64,000 bases of DNA, taken from Rhodopseudomonas sp. BAL398 (GTDB lineage: Bacteria > Pseudomonadota > Alphaproteobacteria > Rhizobiales > Xanthobacteraceae). Positions 10,016 to 17,648 of this stretch are shown piece after piece. The notes beneath the pieces were generated by a model. It worked only from the letters and a program-made list of their open reading frames with translations, was not told the DNA's origin and searched no databases. The translations under genes and the position numbers were made by a program. The first letter of the stretch is position 1. Each line of letters begins with the position of its first letter. Location of the stretch: positions 2,542,001-2,606,000 of the forward strand of contig NZ_CP133111.1 in assembly GCF_033001325.1 (NCBI RefSeq), given 5' to 3'.

Positions 10016-10974
10016 ATGAACGATAAACCTACGGACCCACGTTCCAAGGGCGGCATTGCTCGCCGCGACGCTTTATCCCCTCGGCGCGGGCCGCGATTGC
10101 AAAGAAGGCTGCCGCAGCCCGCTGGGGTGTAAAAGCCAGCCATAAGGGCAATTTCCAAGAACAGCTTGGCGTTGATGTCGAATGTTACGTTCTTGAAGAC
10201 GAACAGAAGACGGCTGTTATCAGCCAAACTGGCATGGGCCGCGCGCTTGGCCTGTCGTCACGCGGCAATGCCTTGCCTCGGTTTTTGTCCAACCAGGTAA
10301 TGATCGAAGCCGTCGGCGCCGAAGTTAAGGGAAAAATCGAAAATCCTCTTAAATTTCAATGGGCCGACCTCGGCGCCGGCACGCCCCCTGTAACGGTCCA
10401 CGGCTTCGAATCTTCCCTCTTGATCGACATCTGCAATGCAATCATTGCATCCGAAAAACAGCTCGGGGATCGCTACGCTAACATTGCTCGGCAAGCCCAT
10501 ATCATCGTGGGTGCTTCGGCACGCCTCGGCATCCGAGACCTTGTTTATGCTCTTGCCGGGTACAACCCCACCACTGAAGAAGTTATTGCTGCGTTCAAGC
10601 TATACGTGGCAGAGGAAGCAAGAAAATATGAGCCTGAATTTCCAAGCGAACTATACGTCCAGTGGCACCGTCTCTATAACCTTGCGGTGCCAGATCGCGG
10701 CAGACCATGGTATTTCAAATTTCTGACCGTCGACCACGTCTACTGGCCTTTGGCCTCAAGTAGCGGCCACATCCTCGAACTAACGCGTGCGCAAAAGGCC
10801 GCGCGGAACGAGCGCAGTAAGAAACTCCACCAATTCCTATCAGAGGTAGGCGTAAAAGCTTTGCGTCAGCACCTTGGTCAGTTGCTGGGCATAGCCCAAG
10901 TGTCCGCTGATAGGGCAGAATACGAGAAGCACGTTCGCAGGATATTCGGCACTCAGCATGAAATGGATATCTAG
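10016..10974 (+). pseudogene. P63C-domain protein gene, frameshifted near its 5' end
   Basis: A ribosome site (GAAGGAT) and ATG at 10016 open a frame reading MNDKPTDPRSKGGIARRDALSP, which stops at 10130-10132. The -1 frame continues the protein from about 10079: RAAIAKKAAAARWGVKASHK, then ECYVLEDEQKTAVISQTGMG and on to 10974. The C-terminal ~110 residues (FPSELYVQWHRLYNLAV, TVDHVYWPLA, KKLHQFLSEVGVKALRQHLG) match the P63C domain, common in phage and mobile DNA and of unknown function. No slippery heptamer is seen, so a one-base mutation is likely. An internal ATG at 10234 could yield a shortened 246-residue product. Confidence 0.75.
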
Positions 10975-11210
10975 GCTTTACCGCCCCAGCGTTTCGCAGC
11001 GGCCTTCTTGGCGATCTCCGACCGCTTCTTAGCCGTCATGCCAGCCGCCCGCGCCTTGCCGCCCATGCGCCCCAGCGCCACGGCGGCGGCGTTCTTGCCG
11101 TCCTCGGTCTTGGCCGATTCCTCGATTTCCCCGGTGGCGATCCGGGCAACCATGACGGCAGCGCCGATCACGTCGGCGGGGCGCTTCTCGCCTTTAGGGC
11201 CTCTAGGCAT
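10971..11210 (-). CDS. Small basic protein with a KKAAAKRWG tail, transposon cargo
   Basis: The 79-residue protein (MPRGPKGEKRPADVIGAAV...) ends with KKRSEIAKKAAAKRWGGKA, a short basic motif also found near the N-terminus of the neighbouring P63C gene (RAAIAKKAAAARWG). Similar small proteins occur widely in rhizobial genomes, to my knowledge without known function; nucleic-acid binding is plausible. Its start overlaps the stop of the upstream 71-residue gene by 8 bases. Its stop shares a CTAG tetranucleotide with the convergent P63C gene. Confidence 0.65.
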   Translation of the reverse strand: MPRGPKGEKRPADVIGAAVMVARIATGEIEESAKTEDGKNAAAVALGRMGGKARAAGMTAKKRSEIAKKAAAKRWGGKA

Positions 11211-11418
11211 CAGGATTCACCTCAAATGGCCCTAAGCCGACGCCGTTTCGCGTAATCTGTAGACGAACGCGACGAACGCCATTCTCGGTAAGCCACGTCA
11301 TGGCGCGCATTATCCCGAGCGCCTTTGCGGCGTTGTCGTCGTCGGCATCGGCGACGTCTATCGGCCCCAAGTCGCGGTAATCGTCCCAATCAAGAAGGAC
11401 GGCACTGTAATTCGGCAC
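11203..11418 (-). CDS. Small hypothetical protein, transposon cargo
   Basis: The 71-residue protein MPNYSAVLLDWDDYRDLG...GVGLGPFEVNPDA starts at a GTG 5 bases after AGGAGG, a better start than two upstream ATGs (11445, 11496), which lack ribosome sites. It is acidic with a short alpha/beta pattern; no family is recognised. It overlaps the following basic 79-residue gene by 8 bases, so the acidic and basic products are likely translationally coupled. The gene begins about 70 bp inside the right inverted repeat. Confidence 0.6.
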   Translation of the reverse strand: MPNYSAVLLDWDDYRDLGPIDVADADDDNAAKALGIMRAMTWLTENGVRRVRLQITRNGVGLGPFEVNPDA

Positions 11419-11489
11419 ACACGCCTCCTGCTTTCCGCTAAGCATAACACGGTGGCAGGGCTGGCGAAACCGTCCGTCAAGTGGGAATA

Positions 11490-11518
11490 TTTTCAAACTG
11501 AGACACTACCGGAGAAAT
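11490..11518. repeat. Right end of IS1-family element: inverted repeat plus target duplication
   Basis: The 21-bp right inverted repeat (11490-11510) ends in CTGAGACACTACC and is the exact reverse complement of 8162-8182. The 8-bp duplication GGAGAAAT follows at 11511-11518. Confidence 0.95.
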
Positions 11519-11601
11519 ACCTTGCGCCTTAATTCGCGCCATGGTTGAGATCTGACGGAACTCTATCCTCGCGCGCAAGTTGGTGTTGCGAAGGATAATC
11601 C

Positions 11602-11844
11602 ATGACAGGCTCGGATCAATTGCGCAGCGCGCGGCAGCTGCAGCTGGAACGCGACCGCGCGCGGTCGGAGGCGCTGGTGCTGGCGATCTGCGAGAGCGAC
11701 CATCGCTGGGGCGCCGATTGGCTCGCCCAGCTTGCCGGCAAGGTCGGCTGGATCGGCCGCGGCCGATCGGCGGCGCCTGATCGCGCGACCGCTGCCCAAC
11801 GCGACGGCGCGCAACAGGCTGGCTGCCGCGAACGTGCGGGATGA
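11602..11844 (+). CDS. Small hypothetical protein
   Basis: The 80-residue protein MTGSDQLRSARQLQLERDRARSEAL... starts 6 bases after AAGGA. The first ~50 codons have the strong third-position GC bias of host genes and predict a charged helix followed by HRWGADWLAQLAGKVGWIG. The last 30 residues look less gene-like and could reflect a frameshift. It is the first host gene after the IS element. No family is recognised. Confidence 0.45.
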   Translation: MTGSDQLRSARQLQLERDRARSEALVLAICESDHRWGADWLAQLAGKVGWIGRGRSAAPDRATAAQRDGAQQAGCRERAG

Positions 11845-11989
11845 GCCAGCAAGCTTTGCCGCCTGGACCGCGGCCGCCCCGTCGCGACCCGCAGCTCCGC
11901 GTGCCGCTCGGCCTCGTATGATCACGGGGTCAGTCGCAAATCCGACATTGTCACTGGAAACTGACACATGGCGGCAGCATTGTGCGGAC

Positions 11990-12148
11990 ATGACCAGTGA
12001 AACGAGTGAAGCGTCGTCCCCAACTTGCGATCTCTGCCGCAGTCCGATGGAACTGCTCGGGCGCCTGCCGCGGCGTGGCATCAAGCCCACCGTCGATGTG
12101 TTCCGGTGTGCCGACTGCAAGACCGTCGTGTCCGAGCAGCGTCTCTAG
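11990..12148 (+). CDS. Small zinc-ribbon-like protein
   Basis: The 52-residue protein has two CxxC knuckles, CDLCRS and CADCKT, separated by 25 residues, as in zinc ribbons. The rest is MELLGRLPRRGIKPTVDVFR. It may bind zinc and a nucleic acid or protein partner; no function is known to me. It is one of three very small CxxC proteins between 11.9 and 14.7 kb. Confidence 0.65.
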   Translation: MTSETSEASSPTCDLCRSPMELLGRLPRRGIKPTVDVFRCADCKTVVSEQRL

Positions 12149-12269
12149 CGCAGGATGACTTATCTTCGAATCGTCATCCCGCTCTCACTTGTGTTCGAGC
12201 ATGGTCTTTTCCGAAATCGGGATCCACGTTGCGGGATCACGCTGTAGCCGCCCGGGCCCTGGCGCGGCC

Positions 12270-12452
12270 TCATTTGGTCCGTTCGAGGCCCCACATGATC
12301 GCCAGCATGATCGGAACCGAGATCGCGGAAAATTTCAGCCATGTCAGCACGCCGGCCCCGACGCCGCGGCGGAAGGCACCGAGAATCCGATAGGTCACGA
12401 TGATCCAGGGCAGAACCAAGCCGACAAGAATTGCATAAAGATACCAGGTCAT
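12270..12452 (-). CDS. Small two-helix membrane protein
   Basis: The 60-residue protein has two hydrophobic helices, MTWYLYAILVGLVLPWIIV (residues 1-19) and LTWLKFSAISVPIMLAIMWGL (about 37-57), separated by a basic loop (YRILGAFRRG). It is hypothetical. The codons show host-like third-position GC. A perfect 26-bp palindrome lies 25 bases upstream of its start. Confidence 0.6.
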   Translation of the reverse strand: MTWYLYAILVGLVLPWIIVTYRILGAFRRGVGAGVLTWLKFSAISVPIMLAIMWGLERTK

Positions 12453-12476
12453 TCAGAGCGTCCCGCCAGATCGGCT

Positions 12477-12502
12477 GCCGGCGCCATCGCGATGGCGCCG
12501 GC
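12477..12502. promoter_or_regulatory. Perfect 26-bp palindrome upstream of a small membrane-protein gene
   Basis: The palindrome reads identically on both strands, centred on CGCCATCGCGATGGCG, and is followed by a tandem GCCGGCATTGT repeat (12499-12520). It lies 25 bases upstream of the gene at 12452. It could be an operator or a cruciform; no known site is recognised. Confidence 0.4.
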
Positions 12503-13503
12503 ATTGTGCCGGCATTGTAATGAGCCGCGCCGGCGCGACCAGCCATCCGTTGGGATGACACCCGCCGCACCCGGCCTGGTAATTTTTCCAAATGCGCCGC
12601 AACAAAATGAGCAAAATTGAGCAGATAATCGGCGGCGACTTGAGCACCATCATGCCGATTGGCAGCTTGGCGTTGCAAGCTTGGCCAAAGCCAGGACCAA
12701 GACCAGAACAGCCGGCGGGGGCTCCGATCCTCACGCCGGTCTGGCGCCTTGATGATGTCCGGTCGCAATCGCGCCGGTCTTGTTTGGTCGTGACCGTGCA
12801 CGCCCCCGCGCGGTCATGCCCTGGATCCTCCGGGCTGACCGCCGCTCGCCCGGGGGATCCCACTCTCCTGCGCCTCGCTCGGGGATTGACCATTCCGCTG
12901 CTGCTCAATGGCGACATGACGGAAGCACACGGCAGCGATCATCGCCAACCCGTGGATCGCCCTCATTGCGCCCACGCCGCTCGCCACAATGGTATTTGAT
13001 ATTACGCAATGCGCCCCTCGGCCTGCCGGCTAATTTGAGCGTCGTCATTGCCGAACTTTCTAGAGGTGGGGAGTTCCGACGCTGACCGAGAGCCCCGGAC
13101 ATGGCCTCGTTCGGGGCTCTTTGACTCCCGCTGCCGCGGGTCATTTCATCCGGTCTCGTTGAAGCCAGTCCGCGGTTCGGCTGGCGCCGTTATGGCCCAC
13201 CCTGGCAGGCCATCGCGGCGACACGGCGCCATGCCGATTTGACCAAGACCGGGGCGGGTGCTTGTATTCTCATCGCTGTCGGCGCCACGCCGCGGCCGGC
13301 GAGCGGTTGCATGCCGGCGACCTTCGAGACGTTCGACCGCCGCGGTTCGGGGGTCACATGTGTGCCGGGTCCGGAATGGTGGCCGTCGCGACCGCGCGCA
13401 ACTCACCAAAGCATCATCAGAAGCGACCGGGCAATTGCGGCCCAGTTCGCCCGACAGCGTATCGTGTCTCTGACCACCGCAACGTCTGACAAGGGAGTAA
13501 GGA
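12503..13503. other. Stretch of about 1 kb without a convincing gene
   Basis: Open frames on both strands here are arginine/proline/serine-rich and lack ribosome sites or recognisable motifs. The only structure seen is the terminator-like hairpin at 13090-13122. The stretch may be a decayed gene region. Confidence 0.5.
13090..13122 (+). terminator. Terminator-like hairpin
   Basis: GAGCCCCG (13090-13097) pairs with CGGGGCTC (13112-13119), followed by a short T-run. No gene is confidently assigned just before it. Confidence 0.5.
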
Positions 13504-13884
13504 ATGCGTGTTCCGACATTGATCGTCTTGCTGACCGCCGCCGTCGCACTCGCCGGCTGCAATGAAGGCTCAGGGGCGCCGGGCCCCAAGGGTGAACAGG
13601 GAATTGCCGGACCGCCCGGCCCCGCCGGTCCCGCCGGGCCTGCTGGCCCTGCCGGACCCGCCGGCAAGGACGGCGGCACCACGCTGCGCACCACGACGTC
13701 GACGAGCTGCTCGGCCGACGGCTGTCCGAGCGCCTGCGCCAGCGACGAGACGCTGATCTCGGCGATCTGCGTCGGCCCGACCGGCGCCAAATTCAGCGAC
13801 ACGCTGGCGATCGAGAACGGCGTGATGACGGCCAAATGCGGGCCGAGCTACACCAGCATCGCGCTGACCTGCGCGAAGAATTAA
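13504..13884 (+). CDS. Collagen-like lipoprotein
   Basis: The 126-residue protein has a lipoprotein signal (LTAAVALAGC, lipobox cysteine at residue 19), then about 12 Gly-X-Y triplets (residues ~24-58; GPKGEQGIAGPPGPAGPAGP...GKDG). A C-terminal globular part follows with six cysteines (CSADGCPSACASDE, ICVG, KCGPSY, LTCAKN). It is likely anchored to a membrane and exposed in the periplasm or at the cell surface, where the Gly-Pro-Ala stretch could trimerise. GGGAG precedes the ATG. Flanks are small unrelated genes; the role is unknown. Confidence 0.8.
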   Translation: MRVPTLIVLLTAAVALAGCNEGSGAPGPKGEQGIAGPPGPAGPAGPAGPAGPAGKDGGTTLRTTTSTSCSADGCPSACASDETLISAICVGPTGAKFSDTLAIENGVMTAKCGPSYTSIALTCAKN

Positions 13885-14139
13885 TCAGCGCCCGAAGATC
13901 ACGGAGGCCGCCATGCAGGCGGACTCCGTGACGCGGCACGTCCTGCTTGCGCTGCCAATCGCCGTCATGGCCGGATCATCGGCGCCGCCGCTGCGGCTTA
14001 ACCGGCGTAATCATACCAGCACGATTTGCCTCGCTTTCGCGCGCGAGGTGATCGACAGTCGGGCGTCGTCGCAACTGCTGATTTGGTCCGCGGCGACGAC
14101 AAGCGTGTTGGTCACCGGCTCCGTTCGAGGACAAGCATC

Positions 14140-14376
14140 GTGCCAAATCACGTGCATAATCACTTGCCGACCCCAACCTGCACGCATCATCGGACCACCG
14201 AGATCCGATGCCTGACCTGCCGCCAGCCGATGCGGCTGCTCACCACCGAACCCAGCCTGCCGAATTTCGAACTGCGCAATTATGGCTGTCCGCATTGCGG
14301 CACAGACGAGCGGTTCCTGATGTCGATCGAGGCCGCGGCAGGCGCCTCGATCGGCCAGGCGACAAGCTCATCATGA
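14140..14376 (+). CDS. Small CxxC/CxxC protein
   Basis: A 78-residue reading from GTG at 14140 contains CLTCRQPM and CPHCGTDE 27 residues apart (zinc-ribbon pattern), with NFELRNYG between them. The start is uncertain: other GTG codons lie downstream and no clear ribosome site is seen. It is similar in design to the proteins at 11990 and 14484. Function unknown. Confidence 0.5.
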   Translation: MPNHVHNHLPTPTCTHHRTTEIRCLTCRQPMRLLTTEPSLPNFELRNYGCPHCGTDERFLMSIEAAAGASIGQATSSS

Positions 14377-14483
14377 CGGCCCGGCTGGGCGCGGCCGGCA
14401 AGGCCGCGCGTGCCGGCGTGATCGAGGACCGTTTCCTTGATCTAGATCAAGTCGCCCAAGGCGGCGTGGCGACTATTAGACCA

Positions 14484-14657
14484 ATGGCTCATATCCTTTT
14501 CCGTTGTCCTCGGACGAACATGAACGTCCAAACATGGCTGGCGGATGAGCCGCCGTCCGGCCAATCCAAGGCCTTCGAAGCCCTGGATTGTCCGGCTTGC
14601 ACCCAGTTGCATTTCATCAACCGCACGACCGGCAAGCTGCTGGGCGAGAAAAAGTGA
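14484..14657 (+). CDS. Small CxxC protein of the MAHILFRCPRT type
   Basis: The 57-residue protein MAHILFRCPRTNMNVQTWLA...ALDCPACTQLHFINRTTGK has one early cysteine and one CPAC knuckle. This short family recurs in Bradyrhizobium relatives to my knowledge, with no assigned role. It is transcribed in the same direction as the CxxC gene upstream and converges with a DUF6894-type gene 46 bases away. Confidence 0.7.
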   Translation: MAHILFRCPRTNMNVQTWLADEPPSGQSKAFEALDCPACTQLHFINRTTGKLLGEKK

Positions 14658-14703
14658 GCGCTCGCCGGCTTGGCCGGCTTCGACGCGCCGCCGGCGATCC
14701 GGC

Positions 14704-14937
14704 TTATTCGTGCTGTTCGGCGATGACCCGAAGGCTCAGCAGCGGCTTGCGGGTGTCGTCCGTGACATCCATGCGCAGCACGGCGCCGGGGGCAACCGCG
14801 TGGTTGATCTCGCGCAGCAATTCGCCGGTCGATTTGGTGGCCTCGATCCAGGCGGACTCGAGATCCGGCAGATCGATGCCGTCATGGTCGGTGTTGGTGC
14901 GATCGGCGTTGCTGACGGTGAAAAAATAAAGTGGCAT
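14704..14937 (-). CDS. DUF6894-like small protein
   Basis: The 77-residue protein MPLYFFTVSNADRTNTDHDG...DLPDLESAWIEATKSTGELL has the MPLYxF start and the D-x-x-G-x-x-L-P-D-L-x-x-A pattern of the DUF6894 family, common in soil alphaproteobacteria and of unknown function. GAGG precedes the start. It is 180 bases downstream of the Crp/Fnr-type regulator gene on the same strand. Confidence 0.7.
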   Translation of the reverse strand: MPLYFFTVSNADRTNTDHDGIDLPDLESAWIEATKSTGELLREINHAVAPGAVLRMDVTDDTRKPLLSLRVIAEQHE

Positions 14938-15117
14938 CTGCTCAGACCTCGGCGGCCTCGCGCCACGGACCGCACATTGATCGACGCGGTTCGGCCAGTC
15001 TGTTCAAAATTGCACGTCCTAGTCAGACCGTTTCCAACAAGGTTACCGGCCGGGCTGCCCCCGGTTGTGAGAGCCGCGGTCCCACACTTGCCGTTGGCCG
15101 AAGCGCCGCGATGCCGC

Positions 15118-15798
15118 TCATTCATAATTCGCGCTGCTCTTGTCGCTTTCGATTCGCGGCTTGTCGTGCAGCACCGCGTTGAGCAAAGAGGTGTGAACCT
15201 CGATCCTGCCATTGTAGCTGATGAAGCCGAGCTTGCGGAACTTGTTCATGAAGAAGCTGACGCGCGAGCGCGTGGTGCCGATCATGTCGGCCAGCGTTTC
15301 CTGGCTGATCTCGACCAGGATGTGACTGGTTTCGCCTTCCTTGCCGAAATTGGCGAGCAGCAGCAGCAGCCGAGCCAGCCGCTTCTCGCTGGAATTGAAC
15401 AGCTGATCGACCAGGTCTTCTTCGATCCGACTGTTACGCGCCAGCAGATGGGCCAGAAACATTTCCGCCATCGCCGGCTCGCGATGGATGGTGTCGATCA
15501 AGGTGGCGACGTTGACCATGGTGATCTTGCAAGTCTCCATCGCGGTGGTGGTGGAGAGGCGCAGTTTCTGGCCGTTGAGGCAGCCTTCGCCGAAGAACTG
15601 TCCCGCTGACAATATCCCGACCACCGCCTCCTTGCCCTGTTGCGACACGACGGTGAGCTTCACCTTGCCGTGCTGAATATAAAGCACCGTGTCGGCGACG
15701 TCGCCCTGGGCGAAGATGGTCTGGTTCTTTCGAAAATCCAGAATGGTTTTGCCCGCCCCCACATGGGCGAGGAAAATCTTGGGCTGGAAAATCTCCAT
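15118..15798 (-). CDS. Crp/Fnr-family transcriptional regulator
   Basis: The 226-residue protein has an N-terminal cyclic-nucleotide-binding-type barrel (ILDFRKNQTIFAQGDVADTV, VVGILSAGQFFGEGCLNG), a dimer helix and a C-terminal winged helix-turn-helix (EISQETLADMIGTTRSRVSF, NKFRKLGFISYNG). It lacks the N-terminal cysteine cluster of FNR, so an oxygen-sensing iron-sulfur centre is unlikely. The family is widespread in Bradyrhizobium relatives. I chose the ATG at 15798 (MEIFQPKIF); an upstream ATG at 15870 would add 24 residues without domain content. Target genes cannot be inferred. Confidence 0.9.
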   Translation of the reverse strand: MEIFQPKIFLAHVGAGKTILDFRKNQTIFAQGDVADTVLYIQHGKVKLTVVSQQGKEAVVGILSAGQFFGEGCLNGQKLRLSTTTAMETCKITMVNVATLIDTIHREPAMAEMFLAHLLARNSRIEEDLVDQLFNSSEKRLARLLLLLANFGKEGETSHILVEISQETLADMIGTTRSRVSFFMNKFRKLGFISYNGRIEVHTSLLNAVLHDKPRIESDKSSANYE

Positions 15799-15976
15799 AG
15801 CGGCACTCGCGGACTGACCGCCATCATGTTGGTCAAATCGTAAGATGAGTCTGTGCATAATTGGACACATCGTTCATTCGCAGCACCGTCTGCAAAACCG
15901 TCGATCAGATCATTCCGGAACTGCGCGGTCGCGCGCGGCTTGCCATGATGTGAATTGACGCCAAGAGGGTTAGAGT

Positions 15977-16144
15977 ATGCAGATCAGCAAAAAACCGTCG
16001 CCCGCAGGTCACGCCGCAAAGCCGGCGCCGGACCGGACGCAGCAGCAGGCCGCAGCAACGATCCGCCTCGCCAGACCGACGGCGGCGATGAAACGACGGG
16101 CGCTCAAGAAGAAGCCATGCCAGGCCGTCACGCCGCCGCATTAG
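15977..16144 (+). CDS. Possible small basic protein
   Basis: The 55-residue frame MQISKKPSPAGHAAKPAPDR... is rich in Ala, Lys, Pro and Arg and has a weak ribosome site. No family is recognised. It may be spurious, but it is the only candidate in this intergenic stretch. Confidence 0.3.
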   Translation: MQISKKPSPAGHAAKPAPDRTQQQAAATIRLARPTAAMKRRALKKKPCQAVTPPH

Positions 16145-16289
16145 GCCGTCGGTCACCAGATCGACGCATGGGCGACGATTTTCCGCATCCCGCCAACATG
16201 GCGCCGAATTTCGAATTGCCACGGCAGCGAACAGCGCGCTGGATCGATGATCGGCGCCATGCCGCAACCGTGAGCGAAAAGGCAAGGCC

Positions 16290-16505
16290 ATGTCGGATCG
16301 AATCGAGACACTGAAAAAAGCGCGCGCCCGCATGGTCGAGGACCAGGACGCCTTCGTCAAAGTGCTCGCTGCGCCGTTCGATCGCGGCAATGCCGAGCGC
16401 GCGCGGCTGAAATTCATCGAGATCCAGCAGCTGATCGATGCGATCGACCGGGCGATCACCGGCGAGCGCGCCAACGCGGCATCAACCGTTGGCGATGTCA
16501 ACTGA
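16290..16505 (+). CDS. Small helical hypothetical protein
   Basis: The 71-residue protein MSDRIETLKKARARMVEDQD...RARLKFIEIQQLIDAIDRAI is charged with heptad-like hydrophobic spacing, suggesting a helical hairpin. AAGG precedes the start and codon bias is host-like. No family is recognised. It lies convergent with a small secreted protein gene. Confidence 0.6.
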   Translation: MSDRIETLKKARARMVEDQDAFVKVLAAPFDRGNAERARLKFIEIQQLIDAIDRAITGERANAASTVGDVN

Positions 16506-16537
16506 CGGCGTGATCACGCCGGCGCAGCGATGGCGGG

Positions 16538-16780
16538 TCAGCGTCGGCCGTTCTTCGGCGCCGCGGCGCCGCGCACATTGCCCCACGGATCGGTCGATCC
16601 CTTGGCGTCGGGAATCTTGCGCAGCGAATCCCGATAGGCCTGCTCGCGGATTCGGTCCTGCTCTTTTTCCTCGGGAGTCTTGTGGGTGATCTCCGGCATC
16701 AGGTTGACGTTCGGCATCTCGGCAAAGGCCGGTCCGGCCAGCACCGCCAGCATCGCGGCTGCGCACAACAACAGTCTCAT
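16538..16780 (-). CDS. Small exported protein
   Basis: The 80-residue protein has a clear signal peptide (MRLLLCAAAMLAVLAGPAFA, cleavage after AFA). The mature part is short, hydrophilic and disordered (EMPNVNLMPEITHKTPEEKE...DPWGNVR). GAGGGAG precedes the ATG. It is probably periplasmic; function unknown. Confidence 0.7.
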   Translation of the reverse strand: MRLLLCAAAMLAVLAGPAFAEMPNVNLMPEITHKTPEEKEQDRIREQAYRDSLRKIPDAKGSTDPWGNVRGAAAPKNGRR

Positions 16781-17039
16781 CAGTCAACTCCCTCGCGGCG
16801 GCTCCGCCAGATAGGCAGGGCCAAGCCCGTATGGTCCAAATCGGCCATCGGCGGCGCACATGACGATCAGATCGCCTGCGGCCTCAACCTGTCCACGCGC
16901 TGCCCCGGCGACCATAAGGGATGCACCATGGCGTTTTCAAGCCATGCAAAACTGCGCCGGATGGTGGACACTGCGAGAATTCGAACGACCACGGACCCGG
17001 ATCAACCCGGCGCCGGGTTCAACAGGGGAAGCGGCCAGA

Positions 17040-17504
17040 ATGACATCGGAGCAGTTGCAGGCAGAATTCGACATCGACGAGGCCAGGCGGGTATTGGGCG
17101 AAGTATTCGCACCGTGGGTCCAGGACCTCGGGCTGACGGTTGCCAGCATCGAGACCGCGCCGCCGCCCGGCGCCGGCGCCGACTGGCAGCCCGGCGCGGT
17201 GCTGCGCATGGGGTTTTCGCAGCGGCTTTGCCGCAAAGACGGCATCGTCTGCGGCCAGGCGCTGATGGCGCTGGCCGACACCGCGATGGTGATCGCCATC
17301 ATGGCGGCCAACCGCGGCTACCGGCGGATGACCACGGTCGATCAGACCACGCATTTTCTCAAGGCGGTGGTCGCCGCCGACGTGCTGGCGGAAGCCCGGG
17401 TGGTCCGGCTCGGGCGCACCATGAGCTTCGGCCGGGTGACGCTGGCCAGCGCCGCCGACGACAAGACCGTGGCGATGGTGTCGAGCGCCTTCGCGATGCT
17501 GTGA
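17040..17504 (+). CDS. PaaI-type acyl-CoA thioesterase (hotdog fold)
   Basis: The 154-residue protein has the hotdog thioesterase pattern: GIVCGQALMALADTAMVIAI (the central helix carrying the catalytic Asp/Glu region), MTTVDQTTHFLKAVVAADV and RLGRTMSFGRVTLAS. Such enzymes hydrolyse acyl- or aryl-CoA thioesters. Start: the ATG at 17040 with AGGGGA upstream; in-frame sequence further upstream shows no domain. It is followed by a PilZ gene in the same direction. Substrate unknown. Confidence 0.85.
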   Translation: MTSEQLQAEFDIDEARRVLGEVFAPWVQDLGLTVASIETAPPPGAGADWQPGAVLRMGFSQRLCRKDGIVCGQALMALADTAMVIAIMAANRGYRRMTTVDQTTHFLKAVVAADVLAEARVVRLGRTMSFGRVTLASAADDKTVAMVSSAFAML

Positions 17505-17648
17505 TAGCGGGGTTCGAACCGTCGCCGGCCGCACGCAGTTGGTAAACCAATCCTGAATCGGAGGCGCTGCAGGCCGGCGATCGGATTCAATTGTCCGCAA
17601 TCCGGTCATGCCAGATTGGGGAAACTTCCACATAGCCGGACCATCACG

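Larger units (their letters stand above)
8162..11510. mobile_element. IS1-family transposon with passenger genes (3349 bp)
   Basis: Perfect 21-bp terminal inverted repeats (8162-8182, 11490-11510) are flanked by an 8-bp direct duplication GGAGAAAT. Inside are an IS1-type transposase (minus), a membrane protein and a 47-residue peptide on the left, and a frameshifted P63C-domain gene and two small genes on the right. A minimal IS1 is under 1 kb, so this is a transporter-type IS carrying cargo. Codon use of the cargo is less GC-rich than that of the flanking genes. Perfect repeats and duplication point to recent insertion. Confidence 0.93.

Noticed and set aside
10060-10132. Programmed frameshift in the P63C gene
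   Set aside because: No X_XXY_YYZ heptamer in the correct frame is present near 10079; a simple one-base change explains the break better.
8162-11510. Prophage remnant, because P63C proteins are common in phages
   Set aside because: The region has exact IS ends, a target duplication and an IS1-type transposase, and no phage structural or integrase genes.
12453-12917. 154-residue minus-strand frame as a gene
   Set aside because: No ribosome site, Arg/Cys/Pro-rich mixed composition, and it overlaps the palindrome; no domain is visible.
14545-15609. 354-residue open frame on the plus strand
   Set aside because: It covers the Crp/Fnr and DUF6894 genes in antisense and contains no recognisable domain; both minus-strand genes have clear motifs.
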